Source: Lumbricus terrestris (lineage: Eukaryota; Annelida; Clitellata; Crassiclitellata; Lumbricidae). Taken from it: a stretch of 64,000 nt of DNA. Of the stretch, positions 53,601 through 62,670 are shown one piece after another. The stretch's first letter is position 1, and every line of letters starts with the position of its first letter. The position numbers and the translations under genes were made by a program. The DNA is taken from NCBI GenBank assembly GCA_949752735.1, contig OX457044.1:15743785-15807784 (forward strand), read 5' to 3'. Below the pieces are notes generated by a model. The model did no database searches. It was not told where the DNA came from and saw only the letters and a list, made by a program, of their open reading frames with translations.

Positions 53601-56600
53601 ACCGGAAGCAGAGACAAGTGGAGGAGAAGGATCCGAGTGGCTGACCCCTCGCCAGAGGGAATAATCATAATCTGAAGGGAAAGAATGGAAACGAAACTGT
53701 CTGCTTACTTTGAGTTTTGGTCTCATCGTCGTGTAAAGCATCATCAAAATAGACAGACCAGCTCCGACGAAGACTCCATACTGTCAAGTAAAAATACATC
53801 TGCCATCTCAACATTGCACCGAATGCATCTCAGGAAACATTTTCTAAATCTCTTAAATCGCATCTGTTTAGATCTGTTGGGTAGCTACGTTAAGCGCCTT
53901 CGTGAGATTCTTGTTGAGGCGCTATATAAATGGTCATATACATGCATACATATATACATCGTACTTACCATACTTATCATCTATGGTCACACACTGCAAC
54001 TCTGTTAAAAGTCGTTTCTCTCCTTGAACAGCATCTGCTTTAAAGTATGATGTTCCTCATTAATTAATTATACGTCTTGTCTTTGACGTTCATTCAAAGA
54101 CTCTGCTCCTTCATCTGGAACACTCTACCACCTCATGTTCACCACTCTATCAGCAACACTATTTTTTGTCCTATACACTAAAAACTTTCCTATTCCCGTC
54201 TAACCTATAGGCCTATATGACTCTTAATGCCTGCCCGGCTTCAAGCCTTCTATGTGCACTTCTGAACAGTTATTATCAAATCACAATTATTGCGCTGTAT
54301 TGGATTAGAAGGCGTTGTATTAGAAATTGCCTTAAAGTGACTGACCTCAATGCCCGCAGTGAGAGAAATGACGAATGTTACGAGCCATGGAATCAGATCA
54401 AGTCCTAAAACCCATACAAAAAAATCGGCAGATTCAGGACCTTCCACTTTAGTTTTATTTGTATGTGCACTTGTCATAGTGCCCCTTCAAGCTTCCTACT
54501 CAGAGGCGCTCCCGACTACAGCGCTGACACTGCATCGGAGTTTCACGCCGAAACGCTTGAGCAATTGCGAGTGAAGGACTTGCTCGAGGTTCGTACGCGG
54601 CGACTTGAGGTGGATTCGAACCTGCAATCCTTCGACTGCAAGAAGACGAACATACCCACTACACCACCGTGCCCCTATAAAAAATTATATAGGCCTAATG
54701 GCTTACTCTGGATTAGTACAATCGCCTCACTTTAAATAAACATGTTAACAGTATTTAAGTTCACAATGCTGCCACTACATACTTCTTTAATCGTGATTAA
54801 ATCAAGACACCGTGCTAAACGTGTGCTTGAGCCTACGACTAGACATTGACAGTATAGCTAAGCTTTTGAGAAGTTTGGAAAGGCAGTTACTTACTTAGTT
54901 ACTTAGTCCCTCCCGTGCAGAACTGCACATCGGGCAACGCAGTCTCTCCATTCCTCCCGGTCCATCGCCATCCGAACAGCATCCTCCATCGTCAAAAAAG
55001 GCAGTTAACATGTTCATAATTCTTCGCACATGTTTAGAACTGTCGGGTAGCTACGATGAGCGCCATCTGAGGTCACTGTATACGGCGCTATATATGTTCA
55101 AGTGTGCATACATACATGTACATGCTATGATCTTAAGTTTGCGCGAACTTCGCATGATCCGATCGAAGTATAAGTAACGAGCACATTGTCTCATTAAGAC
55201 TCCTTGAGTCTCTGAACTTGCATTGTAAAAGTGATATAAGACGATATATAATTTCAGTATACCGTGAATCCATGAATATTATTACGTCAGCAATGCGTTA
55301 ACAGTTAGCCAATTATAGAGAGGGCTGAGATAGAGAAAGAAATAAGAAATGAGGGGGAGAGAAGGAAGTGGAGAGGGAGAGACAGAGAGACAGGGAGACT
55401 AATTTGTAGGCAATATACGCCTCGGACTAACTCTTTGTGCTCCATATGACTCCGAATTTGTGGAAGCTGATGACGTCGATGGCTCCCATCATGATGGTGG
55501 CAGCCATGGCACACGTTGGGATGTACGACAGGATGGGCATGGCCACAGTCAGAGCCACCAGAACAATAGCACCTTCAGAAGCAACCACACACTATAAGTT
55601 ACAACCATGACGTCATGTGTATGCACGACGTACATGTATGTACAATTGTACATGCATGTATGCGTGCATGCCTTTTAAGTAAGACACCTTAGACCTACTG
55701 ACCTGTATCTGCATGACTTCTAAAGTCTCAACCTCAGGTCTTTGCCATCATCATAGCTTTCCTCGTCAGAATCTTTATCCACTGGCATAGCAGGATTGGA
55801 CCCATATCCTTCCTCCCAGTCATTCATCATCGCATAAAAAGGCGGTCTATAAGTTCATGGCCTCTTTCCTATCCAAGCCTCATGGGTGCATGTGTATGTG
55901 TGTGCGAGCGTGCCATAGATAGATAGATAGACAGACAGACACACAGACGACCAGATAAATAGAGACAAAGATAGAGCAGTACAATACAATACAATGTACA
56001 ATAGAGCAGCGGTGTCATTTTCTAAATGACACCTTTCATTGTCAGTAATCGCCACTGTAGAGGCATAGATTAAGCAGTAAACATTGATCTGTAACAACCT
56101 CTGACTAGCTTAATAGACTGTTTTCCTTTCGCTTTATCTCCTAAGTCTTAATAAACATAGTTGGACTCCATTTCGAAAAAATCCTCAGCCAATGAATGCA
56201 ATGAAAAGTAGATTCTCGTCCGTTGCCTCCGCCTTTATAATTCCTTTGTCTGCCAACGCTTCCTTCTAGCGCTGCCTTTGAGTAAGCTGTCCATATCGAC
56301 TTCAGTGGCAAAGATAAATGAAGATGAGTAAGAAGCGAGTATGATGTTGGTCTCTCACCTGCCAATATTCCACTTGCTGGAGTCTTAACACCGGTATTGA
56401 AATTAATACCAGACCTAAAAGCCAGCAATTATTTGTCGTCTTAATTAGCATCTCATGTAATATCCGAATAGGACAACTACTTGATGGCAACCGATTCAAT
56501 AATAGGCTAATAATTATTAATTATTATAAGCTGTGCTAAGAAACGCTATCAGCGTTCACAAAAGACAACGATTCTGACGTGTCATTAATTAGATAAGGAC

Positions 56601-58204
56601 ACATCAGTCAATCAGTCAGTTAACCAATCAATAAATCAACCCAATCAATCAATTAATCAATCAGTCAGTCAATGCACACTTGATATAGCGCCCTCATAAG
56701 ATAACTACTCAGAGGCGCTCCGGACGGGGGTTTAGAGATTAGTCAATGGTCAAGGGATTTGTCTTTAGAGCGACAGTAGCTCCGATCCAAGGTCATTCCA
56801 AATGGACGGATCCACGACAGAGAAAGCCCGAGCTTTCATGGCGGAAGTGCGTGCAAATGGGACAACGAAGAAGTGGCCATGTACCGCAGAGATCGGTGTT
56901 TATTGCAGGTCGAAGTAGGGGACAGCAGAGCAACGGTCAGTAATATATGTATGAGCACAGTAACGAGAGAACGAAGTTGACAAGTTGGGATACTGGTCTG
57001 AAGTATATAGAACGACGTTCGAGACAAGAACATCAGTTGTAAAGTCTTGACCATTGAACGAAGGTTGGTGTTCTTTGCCGAAGACATGACTCTCGAGGAG
57101 GTTGGCCTTCGATTGTCAGAGGACCGGTAAAAAAAGTTTTTCAAAATACTGCATTTGTTCTACGTTTAAGGACACAAGGTTCCATTCAAGATTGGATGGT
57201 TTTTAAAACCAGATTATATTACAAGCGGCTGATATTATGTAGGTCCTACACTAGTGAAGTTCATTTTTATCATCAAGTGTCATATTTATATTGTGATTTA
57301 TACTAATCATTAATGTAACAGTTAAACCTTAAGAATCAATATCCCGAATATGCAAACAATTTTATGCTATGCACTCAATAGATTGTTCTACAATTATTTT
57401 ACGATACCTAAACCACTTTACAATTATCGCCTATCCTCTGCGCAGCGTAGAAGCTACATGTAGCTTCAAACTAAGCTCATCAAGCTGAGGTAGGCCAATA
57501 ATTGAGGACAAAAGGCTGTAAGAAATAGATAAAGAAGGCTATAAACATTTTATTTACAAAATCAACCTTCGTAGTCGTGAGGTTGCAGCCGCGCACTGGT
57601 TGACGGCATCGTAAATCTGCTCTCGAATATTATTATCATAATTATTTAAAAGCCTATAGATTGAATTGGCAATATACGTAAGCGCAAGAGAGAGACGACC
57701 TTCGGCGGAAATGTTTCTACCTTAAGAAAGCGCCGGTGACCGGATGTCCAGAGACGAAGGAGCAGAGTATGTTGCTCACACCTGAAACAGAGTATGCGCA
57801 AAACAATACTATTGCATACGAATTTCAGGCGTTTTACAAAATCCCTGGTTTAACACATTGCCTGTAACACGAACAAAAGTCATGTAGGCCTATATAGACG
57901 CTGTGAGACTATGCACATACATGCATACATACATACGTACATACATACATACATACATACATACATACATACATACATACATACATACATACATACATAC
58001 ATACATGCATGCATGCATGCATGCATACATACATACATACATACATGCATACATACATAATAATTACATACATACAAATATGCATATACATACATACATA
58101 CATACATACATACATGCATACATGCATACATACATACATACATACATACATACAAACTGGTACATACATACATACATACATACATACATACATACATACA
58201 TACA

Positions 58205-58236
<32 letters not shown>

Positions 58237-61200
58237 AACTGGTACATACATACATACATACATACATACATACATACATACATACATACATACATACATA
58301 CATACATACATACATACATACATACATACATACATACATACATAAATCGATCGTTATTCGTCATGCAACCAAACGTAGCATCAGTGATTCAGCGTGTCAA
58401 TCACTAAGTCTAATTCATAGCTTGTCTGCCTCTGACTTCTGCTTTTTTCTTTGGACATCGAGGGGGGTCCGTAGTTGGGGGTCCGTAGCTCAGTGGAGAG
58501 AGCGTTGGCCGATAAACTGAGTCATTATCGCGCCCCGGGTTCAAACCTCGCTCAGGGCAAAAATTTATTTGAATTTTCTGTTAGCTGCCAGTGGCGCTTT
58601 CTGTTGTGTTGTTTGACTCGGGTCTGTTGAAAAATAAGTTAGCCCCTCCCACTCCTGGCTTGGCCGATCAGGAGCGTTCCAACACTTAGGCCATTAGTGT
58701 TAAGTTACCGAACCTGTTGTAGCCGACCTGCGTGTCGTGCGAAGCTGGCCGTATTTCGTATAACCTTGTATCTGTAATCGTTCTGCGGTGTGTCAGATTG
58801 AATTTGAATAAACGAATATTATTATAGGATTTCGCTGACGTTATGAATGCGTTGCTTCTAAGCGATGAATGACTTGCAAAATCTAAGAACACGTTTTAAA
58901 ATGTAGTTCATTTAATAGAAGATCTGCTTACCAACTGCAATGAGTTCCTGGTTGTAGTCAATTTTGTAGCTTCCTTTTTTTCCTGAAATGCGAAGCAGTT
59001 ATAATTATTATTTCACTCAGAGCAAAATGCCCCAGTTATCCAGGCCTAATTCCGACCATTCACAGACAAACTCTGGTTAATGAAACCAAAAGTTCCAGTG
59101 TTTGAGCCTATGCCTGCAGAAAATTTCCAAATTTGACTAATTCATTTTGAAACAGAAATACAATAATTACTGTTGAATTATACTGCACATGTGTCGGAAA
59201 TTGTGAGAAATTCCAGAGCTTGTGTAGGCTAACTATTGTATTGTATTGTATTGTATAAAAACATTTATAAAGCGCCTCTACTAGGGTGAACCGTTCAGAG
59301 GCGCTCCCAGTGCGCAAGGCCACGAGAGAAAAAATAGGTTTTAAGAAAAGAAAATGAGGAGGAGGGATTACCTGTCAGAAGTTGAGATCGAGTATACATA
59401 TATAGAAGGAGAGAGCGTATTCCAAAGAGAGGGGCCAATTGATGTAAAGGAACTGGACTGAGCCATAGCCGTTCTAGTAGGAGGTACTAGAAGTTCAAAT
59501 CTGTTTAAAGAGCGGAGTGGACGATGCGAGGAGGCTGAAACTGGCCTGCGAATTCCATTGGTTAGATATTTTGGAGCAAGACCCCGTTGTGCTTTAGTGA
59601 CCAAAATGAGAATTTTGAACTGAATGCGCGCAGTTAGAGGAAGCCAATGGAGCTGCTCAAACATAAAAGTAGAGATATGAGAGTAGCGTGGAAGGCGTGC
59701 AATTAATCTGGCGGCCGCATTAAGGACCGACTGCAAAGGTGAGAGTCTAACCTTGGGAAGACCAATTAGAAGTGAATTACAGTAGTCAATTCTAGAGCAA
59801 ATGAAAGCATGGATCAAAGTGGTAAAAACAGAAAGCGAAACAGAACGCCGAACTGCCCTTAGACGCCTTAAATGAAAATATGAGGAGCGTGTAAGATTAG
59901 ATATATGGTCTTCAAATGAAAGGGAACTATCTAGAGTAACACCCAGATCACGAACAGTTGAGGAAAAGGTATAGTGAGGAAATAATTCAGAGAGGAGAAC
60001 AAAATCAATTTTCAAAAGCTGCTGAGGTGTGCCGAACCAACTATATTTGAAACTATATTTAACTATATTTGAATATCACAACTTAAGCTCTTATAAACGT
60101 CTTTCAAATTAGAATAATAAGCGTGCATAAAAGCATATAAAACGCAGAATCTAAGTCGGTAATTAAAGATTATAATAAACACATTTCAAAATCGGAATTA
60201 AACTTGAACAAGCCTCTTTGAAAGGCAGAATTTAAGGTGATACAAAGTCGCTGAAAAAAGCAGAATTTATAGTTGTATTAACGTTTGAGTGAAAATTTCT
60301 TACCAAATCCTTTTCCAATCGAAATACATTCAAAGATGGCAACAAGTGGAACAAAAAAGAATCCTTCACCAATATCCTAAAAAAGTGGCAAATACCGTAA
60401 TTTGAAAAACCTGCTGCTAAAGGAAACGTCCCTGTAATCACCATATGAAACTAAGTCGGATTTTGATATTATTTTGAGTACATGGATCCATGCTTTATAG
60501 AGGTCTACAGGTCGATCGCTTTAATCATTAATTTTGGTCACGGCGCTCATGGAAAACTCTAACATCATTGCGATTAGCTCAGAGATTAGGCCAATGAAGA
60601 GTTCATCTTGAAGCGACGCCATAAAAATACCTTATTGTATACCAATGAAATTGCAAAAAAGAGCCGAGAATTGAAAATACCAATGTAGGCCCAAATATAA
60701 ATGTACTCAGATTTTATTGAGCGTCCGTGTAGGCCCATATAAAAATTATGACCTTGACCCAATCAATTTTTCAGTGAATTGATTAGGTGTGATCCTTCAC
60801 CAGTGCTACTATCCGTTTATGTAGGAGCCACGCCATTTAGATCCCCGTGTACGGAACATTTTAGCCGGCGATTTAAATCTCTGCCACCTTCGGGAAGCGA
60901 ACCCAGAGCTGTAATAACTAACCAGTAGGCATTAGAAGGAATTTACTTTTACCGAAGCTATTTTCCAAAACGGAATGGTTTCCGTCGTGTTGGGTAAGGT
61001 GTGGTGAACGTTTGTGCCGTCTGGATGGATGACGGTATAATTAGCACCGCTTTGTAAGGTCATGGTAAGGTTGGGTGGTCTGAAGTCCGGAATTCCCTCC
61101 GGAAGTGGTCCGGTCCAAGAGATGGTGATGTTACGCTGGAGTAGGGCGTAGACGACTCCGGAAGCAAACGTCACAACGATTATGTTTCGTTCTGAAACGG

Positions 61201-62670
61201 AAACAATCAACAGAAATGTGTTCTGCATAGATATCGACTTCATTACATTGCTAATTGAATACAGCAATCGGCACCAGAAACAAGGCAAATCATTGTCAGC
61301 GCTCGTGAATAAGCTGGTGCCCCGCGGTTGGCTTTCAAGTGGAGCTTTAGAAGTCTGGAGATTGTGATTACGATTACGGTTACCCGCGTATATCCTCGTG
61401 TACATGTAGCCATGCTGTTACAATTAAGAGTCTCTTCAGTACCTGCACCGAGTATCCAGTAAATCTTCTTGACAATCTTCAAATGCCACGGCAGAGTCCG
61501 GAATTTCCGTTTCCATTTCATCGCTTTTAGTTTCTAGAAGATGAGAGAATAGAATGATTATTGCGTTGATGAAACTAGAGATATATAGATAGAATGATTA
61601 TTGCGTTGATGAAACTAGAGATAGCGATGCATTGATATCAATGGATGAGGTGCTATCACGAATCATCATTTGAAGTATACCATGATTAAGGCGTTGCCTT
61701 GGATACGCAGCACTTTGGCCTACGCTAGAAGCATTGCGTTGACAGGTGTAGACGGACGTACAGGTGACAATGAACAGGTATTTAGCCTAAATTAATGGTA
61801 ATAGCAGGTGTCTTTTCATTCATTTATATGCTCACATGCGTGCGAATACGTACGCACAGAAAAATCTTTCTGCATACATACATGGCCTACATGTATACAT
61901 ACATGCATATATACATGCAATTATACATCCATTCATACATTTCATACATGTTTACATACGTACATACAGTGTCATACATGCATATATATACATACAATCA
62001 TACATACATGCATACATACATGAAATCTGCAGGTCAATAGCTCACAAATCATCGCTGTCAAATGAACCAACTCATCTCTGATCCATGCTCAGCGCTAACG
62101 TCAGCAAGCATTTCATCCGATCACCAGGCATTCTGACTTCTGCTGCGACTCGCATCATAATTGGAGTCGCATCAGAAGACTCTTGCTGTCAGTGGCGGCG
62201 CCTGCAGGATTTCAGTTGGGTGGCTGAGAGGTCTCGCGGAGGAAATTTCACATTTACATCCGCCGAGATTTCTGACGACTTTTTTTAGTCTTGAATTATT
62301 TTCCCCGGGCGCCAAAAATCCTAGCTGTGCCTCTTGATAATGACTGATTCTCTGGAATGCGCCGACAAATAAGTCATACTTCTGTAAATTTTCTTATGTA
62401 CCAGTACTTTATCGCTAAACTGCTTTAGTGTTGCTCATTGTCCGCAGCTAAACTTCTTCTACCGATCATCGGATTTTCCACCTGTTTTTTTCTCCAGTGG
62501 CTTTGACCAAGATGTCCCATGAAGCGATCTGCGTTTGATGTTTCACGCACTATGACATCGGAGCAACAGAAATAATTGACTCTTATTTGATCCGGTAACA
62601 GCGACAGGTGCTCACCTTGAATGCGTACAGCATCAAAATGCACAATCCACCAAGTAACAAGTCGGCGATG
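50633..62670 (-). CDS. SLC26A11-like: SLC26/SulP anion transporter, multi-exon, N-terminus not found
   Basis: Thirteen exons (next entries) encode about 380 residues of a sulfate-permease-type anion exchanger. In order they give a mid-protein membrane helix, a basic loop, a helix plus a glycosylated outer loop, the VPLVAIFE helix, the NQELIAVG and PVTGAF..SGIN signature region, the last membrane helices (SYIPTCAMAATIMMGA, LDLIPWLVTF, YGVFVGAGLSIL), and a short STAS domain without the long insert of many vertebrate paralogues. Every junction from exon a to exon l keeps frame (for example the split codon A|GA giving KRLDL, as expected for the family), strong proof that the exons belong together. 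Such proteins move sulfate, chloride or related anions across plasma or lysosomal membranes; substrate cannot be read here. About 240 N-terminal residues and one STAS exon (between 50695 and 51468) are missing. SLC26A11 is the closest type I know, from memory only. Confidence 0.88.
51469..51536 (-). CDS. SLC26-like exon l (STAS domain)
   Basis: Acceptor AACAAATTGCAG, donor GTATGT. Encodes CKTLKLDLSLIVDTDTSVIQ, the strand-turn with the (I/V)D.(T/S) motif of STAS domains. Ends in phase 0. Confidence 0.85.
52114..52225 (-). CDS. SLC26-like exon k (start of STAS domain)
   Basis: Acceptor TTGATTCTGTCAG, donor GTAGAC. Encodes VAVVTIQPMTGLLYPAVDFL, the first STAS strand and the G(L)..P.. motif. The intron before it contains the LINE relic at 52690-53675. 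Confidence 0.88.
52461..52587. repeat. (ATTC)n microsatellite
   Basis: Pure TTCATTCATTCA for about 127 bases. Confidence 0.95.
52690..53675 (+). pseudogene. LINE reverse transcriptase relic in an SLC26-like intron
   Basis: One reading frame (from the ATG at 52743) runs to 53675 with only two stops, both TGA (53121-53123 and 53337-53339). It carries VGVHQGPCLSPLLFIIVMDA, then DADDLVLAADAEERM, where the usual Y/FADD is DADD but both catalytic Asp remain. LKQVETFKYLGS, MLYGAEAWALTKRDE and RLRWYGHVMRKEE follow, then a GRQKKRW block at the C-terminus. The endonuclease and the first RT blocks are missing. Orientation is opposite to the host gene. Confidence 0.88.
53709..53780 (-). CDS. SLC26-like exon j
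   Basis: Acceptor TTTTTACTTGACAG, donor GTAAGC, phase 0 at both ends. Encodes YGVFVGAGLSILMMLYTTMR, the last membrane helix and the RP motif before the STAS domain. Confidence 0.9.
53821..53940 (+). mobile_element. LINE 3'-end fragment with AGCGCC/GGCGCT hairpin
   Basis: AAATCTCTTAAATCGCATCTG resembles the end of a LINE ORF2. It is followed by arms AGCGCC (53893-53898) and GGCGCT (53918-53923) and TATATAAATGG. It lies next to exon j of the SLC26-like gene, in antisense orientation. Confidence 0.6.
54060..54215 (+). pseudogene. Probable LINE ORF2 C-terminal scrap
   Basis: Frameshifted pieces resemble the C-terminal W(N)(S/T)LP...FK..LKTFLF pattern of CR1/Jockey ORF2 proteins (LHLEHSTTS, TLKTFLFP). 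Very short. Confidence 0.35.
54346..54404 (-). CDS. SLC26-like exon i
   Basis: Acceptor TGGGTTTTAG, donor GTCAGT. Encodes RLDLIPWLVTFVISLTAGIE, with the Arg codon split across the intron. The next feature upstream on the same strand, 54 bases away, is a SINE in the intron. Confidence 0.9.
54458..54676 (-). mobile_element. tRNA-derived SINE, family 1
   Basis: Minus-strand copy with head GGGGCACGGTGGTGTAGTGG, B box GGTTCGAATCC and the conserved body. The 3' hairpin has arm GGCGCT at 54505-54510 and a mutated partner (GGCACT) at 54479-54484. Located in an SLC26-like intron. Confidence 0.9.
54903..54993 (-). pseudogene. LINE ORF2 C-terminal fragment
   Basis: The minus strand reads DAVRMAMDREEWRDCVARCA and ends VLHGRD followed by TAA, the extreme C-terminus of a LINE endonuclease-reverse transcriptase. 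A (TAAG/TAAC)n-like tail follows toward 54886. The copy is truncated to about 30 codons. Confidence 0.75.
55045..55105 (+). mobile_element. LINE/SINE 3'-tail fragment
   Basis: GTCGGGTAGCTACGATG followed by AGCGCC (55059-55064) and GGCGCT (55084-55089) and TATATATG, matching the tail at 53881-53930. Confidence 0.65.
55432..55572 (-). CDS. SLC26-like exon h
   Basis: Acceptor TTGCTTCTGAAG, donor GTTAGT (less common but in phase). Encodes AIVLVALTVAMPILSYIPTC and ATIMMGAIDVISFHKF, two membrane stretches with the conserved YIP. Reading through the donor would hit TAG at once. Confidence 0.88.
56359..56414 (-). CDS. SLC26-like exon g
   Basis: Acceptor GGCTTTTAG, donor GTGAGA. Encodes SGINFNTGVKTPASGILAG, the (T/S).(V/I)N...GV.TP..G motif that continues the signature of exon f. 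Confidence 0.9.
56670..56730 (-). mobile_element. SINE family 1 3'-tail fragment
   Basis: Only the hairpin end is left: arms GGCGCT (56724-56729) and AGCGCC (56697-56702) with CTCTGAGTAGTTATC between on the minus strand. Confidence 0.7.
57721..57781 (-). CDS. SLC26-like exon f
   Basis: Acceptor CTGTTTCAG, donor GTAGAA. Encodes NILCSFVSGHPVTGAFLR, the NI.GSF....PVTGSFSR signature with changes at two Gly/Ser positions. Confidence 0.9.
57914..58344. repeat. (ATAC)n microsatellite, about 430 bases
   Basis: CATACATACATA with GCATGCATGCA and AAACTGGTACAT interruptions; the latter occurs twice, showing a duplicated block. Lies in an SLC26-like intron. Confidence 0.95.
58478..58815 (+). mobile_element. 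tRNA-derived SINE, family 2
   Basis: A box TAGCTCAGTGG (58486-58496) and B box GGTTCAAACCT (58538-58548) have normal tRNA spacing, but the 5' and 3' acceptor halves (GTCCGTA / TCAGGGC) do not pair, so this is tRNA-derived rather than a tRNA gene. A body of about 260 bases follows, ending near TTGAATTTGAATAAACGAAT. GGGGTCCGTAG is duplicated just before the head (58465 and 58478). Confidence 0.7.
58932..58982 (-). CDS. SLC26-like exon e (51 bases)
   Basis: Acceptor CGCATTTCAG, donor GTAAGC. Encodes KGSYKIDYNQELIAV, matching the Y.ID.NQEL(I/L)A motif. Very short; found only because of this motif and the phase. Confidence 0.88.
59233..60015 (-). mobile_element. L2/CR1-like LINE, 5'-truncated, 3' end complete
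   Basis: The minus-strand frame from 60015 to 59368 (215 codons, intact) contains VRDLGVTLDSSLSFEDHI, FICSRIDYCNSLLIGLP, LNAAARLIARLPRYSHI and LHWLPLTARIQFKILILV, the post-catalytic half of an L2/CR1-type reverse transcriptase. The 3' end has hairpin arms AGCGCC and GGCGCT (59305-59300 and 59276-59271), TTTATAAATG and a tail of (ATACA)n to 59233. It lies in sense orientation in an SLC26-like intron and shares its hairpin with SINE family 1. Confidence 0.88.
60304..60376 (-). CDS. SLC26-like exon d
   Basis: Acceptor CCACTTTTTTAG, donor GTAAGA. Encodes GEGFFFVPLVAIFECISIGK, the conserved VPL..(I/L)(F/L)E helix. Confidence 0.9.
60953..61191 (-). CDS. SLC26-like exon c
   Basis: Acceptor CCGTTTCAG, donor GTAAAA. 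Encodes RNIIVVTFASGVVYALL, then a long outer loop (WTGPLPEGIPDFRPP) with four N-x-T sequons (NIT, NLT, NYT, NTT), ending IPFWKIAS. Confidence 0.88.
61443..61533 (-). CDS. SLC26-like exon b
   Basis: Acceptor CATCTTCTAG, donor GTACTG. Encodes KLKAMKWKRKF and IYWILGA, the basic cytosolic loop and start of the next helix. Leaves one base for the next exon. Confidence 0.8.
61862..62030. repeat. Imperfect (CATA)n microsatellite
   Basis: TACATACATGCATATATACA-like words over about 170 bases, within an SLC26-like intron. Confidence 0.85.
62190..62315. mobile_element. MITE related to 2375-2601, partial
   Basis: Starts CAGTGGCGGCGCC and shares AGGATTTCAGTT, CGCGGAGGAAATTT and ATTTCTGACGAC with the 2375 copy. 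The right end is shortened (GGGCGCCAAAAATCC). Confidence 0.7.
62616..62670 (-). CDS. SLC26-like exon a
   Basis: Acceptor TTATTTCAG, donor GTGAGC. Encodes ADLLLGGLCILMLYAFK, a membrane helix. It starts with the third base of a split codon and ends in phase 0. Exons 5' of it are outside the window or not recognised. Confidence 0.75.

Noticed and set aside
56746..57144. Possible mobile-element coding region on the plus strand (KARAFMAEVRANG, SEVYRTTFETRT)
   Set aside because: Short broken pieces without a catalytic motif. It lies in an SLC26-like intron and could be chance.
57880..58520. Long YVCM/HTYI frames
   Set aside because: They are translations of the ATAC microsatellite.
58481..58555. 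Functional tRNA gene
   Set aside because: A and B boxes are good, but the acceptor halves do not pair and a SINE-like body follows.
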